From Bacteroidales bacterium (GTDB lineage Bacteria; Bacteroidota; Bacteroidia; Bacteroidales; JAOZVK01), in the NCBI GenBank assembly GCA_029938185.1, contig JAOZVK010000424.1, positions 1 to 5,192 of the forward strand: a stretch of 5,192 nucleotides of DNA. The letters run 5' to 3'. Below, piece by piece: positions 1-5,192 of this stretch (its first letter is position 1; every line of letters starts with the position of its first letter). Under the pieces are notes generated by a model. The model did not search any database. It was not told the origin of the DNA and was given only the letters and a program-made list of their open reading frames with translations. The position numbers and the translations under genes were made by a program.

Positions 1-634
1 TGCGTTCAAATTTATTGTTTCCTTTTTATTGGTCATACAAAACCAAAGATTATAACAATAAAATATTTTTTCCTTTGATGTGGAGTTTAAAAAATACAAA
101 ATATAAATCATTTACATTATTTCCGATAATATCAAAAGGAAAATCAAGCGATAGTTTAAGAAAACACTTTGCTTTTACTCCTCTCTTCTGGCATTTCAAA
201 AACAAAAATGATTATAGAAATATTTTGTTTCCAATATTTTGGAATAAAAAAACTGGAGTAGGTGAAAATACTGTGCGTTCAAATTTATTGTTTCCTTTTT
301 ATTGGTCATACAAAACCAAAGATTATAATAATAAAATATTTTTTCCTTTGATGTGGAGTTTAAAAAATACAAAATATAAATCATTTACATTATTTCCGAT
401 AATATCAAAAGGAAAATCAAGCGATAGTTTAAGAAAACACTTTGCTTTTACTCCTCTCTTCTGGCATTTCAAAAATGAGAATGATTATAGAAATATTTTG
501 TTTCCAATATTTTGGAATAAAAAAACTGGAGTAGGTGAAAATACTGTGCGTTCAAATTTATTGTTTCCTTTTTATTGGTCATACAAAAACAAAGATTATA
601 ACAATAAAATATTTTTTCCTTTGATGTGGAGTTT
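1..634 (+). repeat. 273-bp in-frame tandem repeat, about 2.3 copies
   Basis: Unit 1 (1-273) and unit 2 (274-546) have exactly the same length, 91 codons, and differ at only four bases by direct comparison. Position 56 versus 329 is synonymous. Positions 203, 204 and 206 versus 476, 477 and 479 change AAC-AAA to AAT-GAG, that is Asn-Lys to Asn-Glu. A third copy matches unit 1 from 547 to 634 with one mismatch (C43 versus A589, Thr to Asn), then diverges at the DNA level. Its protein stays recognisably homologous (KSFTLFPI, then TPLF). More copies may lie to the left, because the window opens inside the array. Each unit encodes five LFPxxW-type motifs. Confidence 0.97.
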
Positions 635-1340
635 TAAAAAGCCTGATTTCAAATCTTTTACATTGTTTCCTATTCTTTCGTTTGCAAGCTCAAACGATAA
701 AACAAAAAAACGATTAATAACACCTTTGTTCTTTTATAACAAAACAAGTAATAATGAGAGTAGATTTAACTTTTTATATTTTTTATATGATCATTATAAA
801 AAAGATACAAGAAAATCTACAAGTATATTATGGCCAATTTTCAAAACTTCGAGAGATACAAATTTGAAATATTTTAGATTAGCTCCTATATTTTGGTATA
901 AAAAAACAAGTAAAAACAGATACTTTTCTATACAACCTTTTTATTATCATAATAAAAATATTGAGTATGAAAGTTATCATTTTCTCTGGCAATTATTTAC
1001 TTATCAAAATTATTATAATAATAAAAAATCAAGAAATTTTTTATGGAAAGCTATTTACTTAGATAATTATGAAAATGGAGATTATGAGTTTAGAATTTTG
1101 TATTTGTTGTTTGCAAATGTAAAAAAAAGAGGAAAAGTTGAAAAAAGCTTATTTCCTCTATATCAATTTTCAAAAGATTCAAAAGGGAATAGATCATTAC
1201 ATTTATTTTTTTATTTTTATCATTCATATAAACGTAAAATTCCAAATACAGATGAATTTTATCAAGAAGACAAAATATTTTGGCTTATTAGACTAAGATC
1301 TAATAAAAAATGGTTGAAACGAAAAGGAATTTCATATTAA
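1..1340 (+). CDS. LFPxxW-repeat aromatic-rich protein of unknown function, 5'-truncated
   Basis: The reading frame is open from the left edge (first full codon at base 3) to TAA at 1338-1340, giving 445 visible residues. A TTG at 15-17 is not a credible start: it falls inside a repeat unit and the frame stays open upstream of it, so the true start lies outside the window. The protein is a chain of short motifs of the form L/F-F-P-hydrophobic-hydrophobic-W/Y (LFPFYW, FFPLMW, LFPII, FTPLFW, LFPIFW), about 18 in all. They are mostly 16-20 residues apart, with Lys/Asn/Tyr-rich linkers. The first two thirds are regular. Towards the C-terminus the motifs degenerate (LAPIFW, IQPFYY, LFPLYQ) and the chain ends in a basic tail. 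No catalytic motif or long membrane helix is visible. Alternating aromatic and polar residues suggest short beta strands, but this is inference. I do not recognise a characterised family. The gene is isolated from the next one by a 318-bp spacer. Confidence 0.85.
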   Translation, partial: RSNLLFPFYWSYKTKDYNNKIFFPLMWSLKNTKYKSFTLFPIISKGKSSDSLRKHFAFTPLFWHFKNKNDYRNILFPIFWNKKTGVGENTVRSNLLFPFYWSYKTKDYNNKIFFPLMWSLKNTKYKSFTLFPIISKGKSSDSLRKHFAFTPLFWHFKNENDYRNILFPIFWNKKTGVGENTVRSNLLFPFYWSYKNKDYNNKIFFPLMWSFKKPDFKSFTLFPILSFASSNDKTKKRLITPLFFYNKTSNNESRFNFLYFLYDHYKKDTRKSTSILWPIFKTSRDTNLKYFRLAPIFWYKKTSKNRYFSIQPFYYHNKNIEYESYHFLWQLFTYQNYYNNKKSRNFLWKAIYLDNYENGDYEFRILYLLFANVKKRGKVEKSLFPLYQFSKDSKGNRSLHLFFYFYHSYKRKIPNTDEFYQEDKIFWLIRLRSNKKWLKRKGISY

Positions 1341-1354
1341 CGAACTGTCCATAA

Positions 1355-1465
1355 AACAGTACTAAGTTCTTCGACTTATTTATAGTTGCTTACGCATTAG
1401 TACAAAGACAACTTAATCTGAAAGTTCTGAATAATTAAATGTCGAAAAACTTTTGTAACAGTACT
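1355..1465. repeat. MITE-like structure: inverted repeats flanked by 9-bp direct repeats
   Basis: A 12-bp inverted repeat, AAGTTCTTCGAC (1364-1375) with GTCGAAAAACTT (1441-1452), pairs at 11 of 12 positions around a 65-bp interior. It is bracketed by identical 9-mers AACAGTACT at 1355-1363 and 1457-1465. The left 9-mer abuts the inverted repeat. The right one is separated from it by four bases (TTGT). This layout resembles a small non-autonomous transposable element with a target-site duplication. However, the offset, the palindromic AGTACT core and the AT-rich background mean chance or a plain RNA hairpin remain possible. No transposase is present. Confidence 0.35.
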
Positions 1466-1500
1466 TACTCCATTGTATCATTTAATATAAATCAATTTTT

Positions 1501-1610
1501 GGCTACCACGTGTAAGGTTGGACAGTGTTGTTTATCGAGTATTTCGTAACAAGATAAAAATCAATCCTGTAAAAAAAATAAAATAGTGTCCAATACTTAA
1601 AGGTGTAGCC
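1501..1610. repeat. Long imperfect inverted repeat upstream of the channel gene
   Basis: Four paired blocks occur in order. GGCTAC (1501-1506) pairs with GTAGCC (1605-1610), AC (1508-1509) with GT (1603-1604), TAAG (1513-1516) with CTTA (1596-1599), and TTGGACA (1518-1524) with TGTCCAA (1587-1593). That is 19 Watson-Crick pairs interrupted by small bulges, around a loop of about 62 bases that includes an A8 run. The structure ends 48 bp before the channel start codon, so it could be a 5' leader structure, the remnant of a mobile element, or an upstream terminator. It lacks a T-run directly after the stem. Its function is unknown. Confidence 0.45.
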
Positions 1611-1658
1611 CAATTTTTAAACAAAGTATTTTATAAACCCAATTATCTGTTACTAAAA

Positions 1659-2468
1659 ATGATAAAAGATAAAATATATAAATTAGTAGAAAAAGGTTCT
1701 CATGGACATAAACATAATTTAATATTTGACTATACCATACTAATACTCATATTGTTGAGTATTGTTTCTATAATTCTTGAGTCGGATAAAGAGATTAATG
1801 CAAAATATAGCGAATTTTTAATAGCTTTTGATATTTTCTCAATTATTATATTTACAATTGAGTATTTGATGAGAATTTATGTTTCGGACATAACTCACCC
1901 ATCTGAAAGTAGAATAAAATCAGCAAGAAAGTTTATTTTTTCAACATACGGACTGATTGATTTATTAGCTATTCTACCTTTTTATTTGCCAATGTTGATA
2001 AAAATGGATTTAAGAGTTTTGAGAGCATTAAGACTAACAAGATTTTTAAGAATATTAAAAATAAACAGATACAATGATTCGCTCAATTTAATATGGACAG
2101 TGGTAAAAGAAAAGAAAGCCGAATTGACTGTAACAGGATTTGTTACTCTCTTGGTTTTATTATTATCTTCTTTTTTAATGTTTTATGCCGAAGGGGATAA
2201 ACAACCAAAGGCTTTTCCAAATATTTTTGCAACATTTTGGTGGGCTATTGCTACACTAACAACTGTGGGTTATGGTGATGTTTATCCAGTAACTGGACTT
2301 GGTAAACTAATAAGTGGACTTATCGCAATTTTGGGTATTGGTTTGGTTGCACTACCAACAGGCTTAATTAGTGCTGGATTTATAAACAAAATTAAAGATT
2401 CAAAACATTTAAATACAGCTAAAAAATGTCCTCACTGTGGGAAAGATATTGAAGAACATGATTTATAA
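1659..2468 (+). CDS. Voltage-gated potassium channel (6TM, Kv/KvAP type)
   Basis: This 269-residue protein should form tetramers in the inner membrane that pass K+ in response to voltage. Visible segments are S1 (24-41), S2 (53-75), S3 (93-113), S4 (117-138), S5 (156-178), pore helix (188-201), selectivity filter TVGYGD (202-207) and S6 (212-242). S4 has a charge at every third position: R119, R122, R125, R128, R131 and K134. The gating-charge transfer set is complete, with F65 and E68 (FxxE) in S2 and D101 in S3. S6 has a Leu-Pro (232-233) where eukaryotic Kv channels have a Pro hinge. There is no RCK or cyclic-nucleotide domain. The chain ends in a CPHCGK tail (257-262), half a zinc-ribbon-like knuckle. 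Length is normal for bacterial single-domain Kv channels. ATG 1659 leaves a short cytosolic N-terminus before S1, with no in-frame ATG just upstream and no clear Shine-Dalgarno. It appears to be a single-gene unit. Confidence 0.96.
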   Translation: MIKDKIYKLVEKGSHGHKHNLIFDYTILILILLSIVSIILESDKEINAKYSEFLIAFDIFSIIIFTIEYLMRIYVSDITHPSESRIKSARKFIFSTYGLIDLLAILPFYLPMLIKMDLRVLRALRLTRFLRILKINRYNDSLNLIWTVVKEKKAELTVTGFVTLLVLLLSSFLMFYAEGDKQPKAFPNIFATFWWAIATLTTVGYGDVYPVTGLGKLISGLIAILGIGLVALPTGLISAGFINKIKDSKHLNTAKKCPHCGKDIEEHDL

Positions 2469-2552
2469 GTAATTAATAATTTTGCTTATGATAGATATAC
2501 TTTATATGGTACAATTATTCAATGACACAATGGTACAACTTTGATTAACGTT

Positions 2553-2587
2553 TACTGTCGGAGTAACTTGAAGCCACACCGACAGTA
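2553..2587. repeat. Perfect 9-bp-stem hairpin in the convergent spacer
   Basis: TACTGTCGG (2553-2561) and CCGACAGTA (2579-2587) are exact reverse complements around a 17-base loop. This is a notably GC-containing structure in very AT-rich surroundings, about 85 bases after the channel stop. Neither strand carries a U-run immediately after the stem, so it is not a classic intrinsic terminator. It could stabilise the 3' end of the channel mRNA, bind a dimeric protein, or be part of an extragenic palindromic repeat family. Confidence 0.6.
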
Positions 2588-2778
2588 TTAAAACAAACAA
2601 TATGAAACAGACTAATACATTTTTTGCATGGAACTTATGTTATATGATTATTAGGATATTATATTTTTTATAAAGTAAAAATAAAATGACTCAATGATCA
2701 GTTATATTTTTCATATTTGTTATTTTATTTCAAATTCAGAATATCAAGGATAAAACAAGGATTTAATCTACTTATAAT

Positions 2779-2801
2779 AAACCGAATAATATTTTCGGTT
2801 T
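2779..2801 (-). terminator. Candidate terminator of the OmpA-family gene, possibly bidirectional
   Basis: AAACCGAA (2779-2786) and TTCGGTTT (2794-2801) form a perfect 8-bp stem with a 7-base loop, 52 bases beyond the stop of the minus-strand gene. The minus-strand transcript has only a short U-containing stretch after the stem, so termination strength is uncertain. On the plus strand, a second weak hairpin (GAAAG 2820-2824 with CTTTC 2834-2838) followed by T6 (2842-2847) could help stop transcripts arriving from the channel gene. Confidence 0.35.
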
Positions 2802-2853
2802 TAAGTATTCTTAAACACGGAAAGATACAGACGCTTTCGGGTTTTTTAAATCA

Positions 2854-4953
2854 TTATTTTGAGATTATTTTAAATTCTACTCGTCTGTTTAAAGCTCTTG
2901 CCGTTGCTGTTTTTTTAGTAGTTACAGGTTTTTTCTCTCCATACCCATTATATGTAATTCTTGATGATTTTATTTTCTTTATTTTTATAAGATAATTATA
3001 AACAGATTTTGCACGTTTTTTTGATAATGCCATATTTGCTGCATCTCCTCCCCTATCGTCTGTATGCCCCTGTATTTCAATTTTCATACTTGAGTTTAAT
3101 TTAAGCATTTTTACTAATCTATCTATTTCAGCATACGATTCTGGTTGTAATCTTGATTTTCCTGATTCGAAAAATATATTATTAAGTCTAATAATCGCAT
3201 TTTTTTTGATAGGTGCAATATACAGATTTTTGTTTATCTCTTTATATTTCTTAATTTTCAAAACATTAAGATTCTGGCTAATGGGAAAATATTTGTCTTT
3301 CATTGCCAAAAAACTATATTTTTTTCCAGCAGGTAAAGTAAGATTATATTTTCCAGTTGTTGGGTCAGAAATAGCTGTACTTATAAGTTTACCGTTTGAT
3401 AAATCGTAGTAATAAATTTCGGTTGCTAATGGGTTATTAGTTTCTTTGTCAAGCACTTTTCCAGTAATTAGTACAATTGGTTCGGGTCTTGCACTTTTAG
3501 GCAATGTGATAGTAAAAATATCTAAATCACCCAAAGAGTTTATTGTAGAAACAAGGTAAGCGGCTTCTCCTGAAGCGGTAACACTTAGATATGCATCCCA
3601 GCCTTTTGTATTTATTTCGGGACCTAAATTTTTCGGCTTGCTCCACTTAGTCCAACTGTCATCAAGTCTTCTTGTTACATAGACATCTGAGCTACCATAG
3701 CCTCTTCTGCCATAACTCGCAAAGTATAAAGTTTTATTATCAGCAGCAAGGAATGGAGTAAAATCACCAGCAAAAGTATTAACATCTGCACCAAGATTAA
3801 GAGGTTTTGAATATTTTTCGCCATCTTTAAAACATACGTATAAATCTTCCTTTCCATATGAATCTTTTCGAGTTACTGACAAAATCAAAATATTCTTATC
3901 AGAAGAGAAATAATAGCTACCGTACTTACCATCATTGTAATAATTTTCAATTTCAATGGTTTTGGGTATCGACCAACCATTTTTTGTTTTGTTGCTTATA
4001 GACATACCTACACCATTAGCACTACCATCAGAATTATATTTTCCCGAAACTATAAGAGAATTATTATCAGCCGAAACAGAGATAACAAAATTATGTGTTT
4101 TATTGTTTAACGGAAAACCTATATTTTGTCTTTTTGTCCATTTTCCATTTTTATCTTTAGTTGTAAAATAGATATCTGTATGTTTTTTTCCTCCAGTATT
4201 ATTTGGATTTTCCGATTGAGTATAATACATAACTTTACCATCAGCAGAAATAACAGGTGCCCTATCACTAAACTCAGTATTAACATTTTTACCAAGATTT
4301 ACAGATTTGTATCCATTTATAGCATTTTTAATAATATTCATATCATTAGTTTCTTGTTTTACAGTGATATAATCAATAGAAATAGACATTTTATTTGATG
4401 TTATAAAACCAAGTTCTGAACCATAAAAAGCTCTTTGTTTTATTTCACTAACCATTTCTCCGTTTACATAGAATTTCCATTTTCCATTTATTTGTCTTAT
4501 TCCTAAGGTTTGAAACTCACCCATTTTTAAAGTATTTTTGCTAAGTTTTTTCCATTTTATAATTTCTTCATAAACATCTTTTTCATATTTTGCAACACGA
4601 ATATATCCATTTGTAGAGGCAATAAATGTATAAAAATTATCAATATCACTATAGCCGAATGTTATCCCGAAACCATGATTTACAACTCCACTTACTTGTT
4701 TATATTTTGTTTCAATATAGAAATTCTCTTTAGTATCTATAAAAATTTTTTTTGTAATATAAGAACTACCTTTTTCGGAAGTACGATTAAAATGATACAA
4801 GCCATTATTCATTGTACTTGTATATGATTTGTAATTTTTTATTCCCCATTTAAAGTTATTGTTATCAAATTGTTCATCAAAAACTATTTTTTTTTGTGTA
4901 AATACAAAAAAAGTAAATGACATAATTAGTAATAATATAGTTGTTTTTTTCAT
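2854..4953 (-). CDS. Secreted LamG-like / PD40 propeller / CRD / OmpA-family protein (PorE-like C-terminal half)
   Basis: This is a 699-residue envelope protein predicted to anchor to peptidoglycan. A Sec signal peptide (about 1-20, MKK then a hydrophobic core ending FTQ) has no lipobox cysteine. Residues about 25-198 look like a concanavalin/LamG-type jelly roll, ending in a WKFYVNGE strand and an SIDYITV strand. Residues about 218-482 hold five PD40 (WD40-like) blades, with S/A-AD-x-K/N cores near 236, 294, 350, 404 and 458 and DIY/DLY/DVY/DIF strands. Residues about 494-580 match a carboxypeptidase-regulatory-like beta sandwich (ITGKVLDKETNNPL). Residues about 586-697 are an OmpA C-terminal domain with GHTDD, LSKKRA and NRRVEF. 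D632 and R647 correspond to the diaminopimelate-binding Asp and Arg of OmpA. The propeller-CRD-OmpA order and five blades match PorE of the type IX secretion system, but PorE starts with TPRs, so this is a relative rather than a proven PorE. The start is supported by the signal peptide; no Shine-Dalgarno is seen. Confidence 0.94.
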   Translation of the reverse strand: MKKTTILLLIMSFTFFVFTQKKIVFDEQFDNNNFKWGIKNYKSYTSTMNNGLYHFNRTSEKGSSYITKKIFIDTKENFYIETKYKQVSGVVNHGFGITFGYSDIDNFYTFIASTNGYIRVAKYEKDVYEEIIKWKKLSKNTLKMGEFQTLGIRQINGKWKFYVNGEMVSEIKQRAFYGSELGFITSNKMSISIDYITVKQETNDMNIIKNAINGYKSVNLGKNVNTEFSDRAPVISADGKVMYYTQSENPNNTGGKKHTDIYFTTKDKNGKWTKRQNIGFPLNNKTHNFVISVSADNNSLIVSGKYNSDGSANGVGMSISNKTKNGWSIPKTIEIENYYNDGKYGSYYFSSDKNILILSVTRKDSYGKEDLYVCFKDGEKYSKPLNLGADVNTFAGDFTPFLAADNKTLYFASYGRRGYGSSDVYVTRRLDDSWTKWSKPKNLGPEINTKGWDAYLSVTASGEAAYLVSTINSLGDLDIFTITLPKSARPEPIVLITGKVLDKETNNPLATEIYYYDLSNGKLISTAISDPTTGKYNLTLPAGKKYSFLAMKDKYFPISQNLNVLKIKKYKEINKNLYIAPIKKNAIIRLNNIFFESGKSRLQPESYAEIDRLVKMLKLNSSMKIEIQGHTDDRGGDAANMALSKKRAKSVYNYLIKIKKIKSSRITYNGYGEKKPVTTKKTATARALNRRVEFKIISK

Positions 4954-5192
4954 AAATATAATTTAAAGCTTATTAAATAATTAAATTAAAATAATTGTCT
5001 CACTAAATGAAACGTTTTTTTTTTTAATGTTATACTACAAGTTTCCTAATATTTGATTTCAATTTCTGAAAATATGTTATGAACTTTTAAAACTTTGCTA
5101 GTTGATAATAACTATTAAGTACAGAACTCACAAAAAGCGTCAAATTGAACAAAAACAATGGCAAATTAAAATGAAAAATTTATATCGAATAT
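4954..5192. other. Upstream region of the OmpA-family gene with a T11 tract
   Basis: This non-coding, very AT-rich stretch should contain the leader and promoter of the leftward gene. It carries an uninterrupted run of 11 T at 5015-5025 (A11 on the transcribed-sense minus strand), about 60 bases before the start codon. I found no good TTTG / TAnnTTTG promoter in either direction. On the plus strand, TTTG at 5094-5097 is followed about 18 bases later by only a poor -7 match (TAAGTACA at 5116-5123). Confidence 0.5.
5171..5192 (+). CDS. Possible start of a rightward gene, cut by the window edge
   Basis: An ATG at 5171 opens a frame reading MKNLYRI up to the right edge, with no stop. The MKN opening is common for real starts in AT-rich Bacteroidota, and the position suits a gene divergent from the OmpA-family gene. 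Seven codons cannot establish a gene. An earlier ATG at 5158 in another frame stops after three codons. Confidence 0.2.

Larger units (their letters stand above)
1341..1658. other. Non-coding spacer with nested inverted repeats
   Basis: This 318-bp stretch between two same-strand genes has no credible coding frame. It holds a MITE-like structure (1355-1465) and a long imperfect hairpin (1501-1610), listed separately. It also has an 8-bp inverted pair, ACTGTCCA at 1344-1351 and TGGACAGT at 1519-1526, linking the two. Just after the upstream stop there is only a 5-bp hairpin (1344-1348 with 1356-1360) without a T-run, so no convincing terminator. I found no good match to the Bacteroidota promoter pattern (TTTG, about 20 bp, TAnnTTTG) before the channel gene. 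One partial -7 match, TAAGGTTG at 1513-1520, lacks a correctly spaced -33 box. Confidence 0.7.
2469..2853. other. Convergent non-coding spacer
   Basis: This 385-bp gap lies between the channel gene (+) and the OmpA-family gene (-). It holds a 9-bp-stem hairpin (2553-2587), a candidate bidirectional terminator (2779-2801) and a 9-bp direct repeat ATGGTACAA (2506-2514 and 2530-2538). A small palindrome TTAAGTATTCTTAA lies at 2801-2814. A 23-codon frame at 2602-2673 (+) is too short to call. A rightward frame from 2717 to 2995 runs antisense into the conserved OmpA domain and is not a gene. Nothing else is supported. Confidence 0.7.

Noticed and set aside
15..17. TTG as start codon of the repeat-protein gene
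   Set aside because: The frame is open upstream to the left edge, and the equivalent TTG codons at 288 and 561 lie inside identical repeat units, so it is an internal Leu codon of a truncated gene.
196..384. 62-residue minus-strand frame
   Set aside because: It lies antisense inside the tandem-repeat coding region and has no recognisable features; it arises from the AT-rich repeat sequence.
1..634. Repeat array as a CRISPR or non-coding satellite
   Set aside because: The unit is 273 bp, exactly 91 codons, with no spacers and an intact reading frame, so it is a coding tandem duplication.
1501..1610. Known riboswitch class upstream of the channel
   Set aside because: The paired blocks do not match any riboswitch consensus I recognise; it is left as an unexplained inverted repeat.
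2546..2600. Integron attC recombination site around the 2553-2587 hairpin
   Set aside because: No GTTRRRY / RYYYAAC core pair flanks the hairpin in the required order, and no integrase is present in the window.
2717..2995. 92-residue plus-strand frame
   Set aside because: About half of it is antisense to the conserved OmpA C-terminal domain, and it crosses the candidate terminator; there is no family resemblance.
3206..4398. Several 60-90 residue frames on both strands (3206-3409, 3675-3857, 3956-4171, 4126-4398)
   Set aside because: All fall inside the 699-residue OmpA-family gene, whose frame is supported by several conserved domains; they are out-of-frame or antisense shadows.

Overview
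The window is strongly AT-rich and almost certainly comes from a member of the Bacteroidota. The main support is the minus-strand gene: a secreted PD40 propeller, a carboxypeptidase-regulatory-like domain and an OmpA peptidoglycan-binding domain in one chain, a layout typical of that phylum. Lys/Asn/Ile/Phe-rich proteins and the absence of clear Shine-Dalgarno sequences before the starts agree with this. No rRNA, tRNA, CRISPR array, transposase or integrase was seen.

Layout: (1) Bases 1-1340 (+) are the 3' part of a gene cut by the left edge. It encodes an aromatic-rich protein built from repeated LFP-hydrophobic-hydrophobic-W motifs. Its first 634 bases are about 2.3 nearly identical copies of a 273-bp (91-codon) in-frame tandem repeat, which points to recent duplication. 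(2) Bases 1341-1658 are a non-coding spacer rich in inverted repeats: a MITE-like structure at 1355-1465 and a long imperfect hairpin at 1501-1610. (3) Bases 1659-2468 (+) encode a complete six-helix voltage-gated potassium channel with a TVGYGD filter, a full S4 and a CxxC tail. (4) Bases 2469-2853 separate two convergent genes and hold a 9-bp stem hairpin and a candidate bidirectional terminator. (5) Bases 2854-4953 (-) encode a 699-residue secreted, cell-envelope OmpA-family protein. Its C-terminal half resembles PorE of the type IX secretion system, but its N-terminus is a concanavalin/LamG-like domain. (6) Bases 4954-5192 are its upstream region, with a T11 tract and possibly the first codons of a rightward gene at the right edge.

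The three main genes do not form an operon. The channel and the OmpA-family gene converge, and the repeat-protein gene is separated from the channel by 318 bp. I see no evidence that they share a pathway. The OmpA-family product should sit in the periplasm or outer membrane bound to peptidoglycan, and the channel in the inner membrane. The repeat protein's location is unknown because its N-terminus is outside the window. The most unusual material is the recently amplified repeat in the first gene and the structured spacers on either side of the channel gene.
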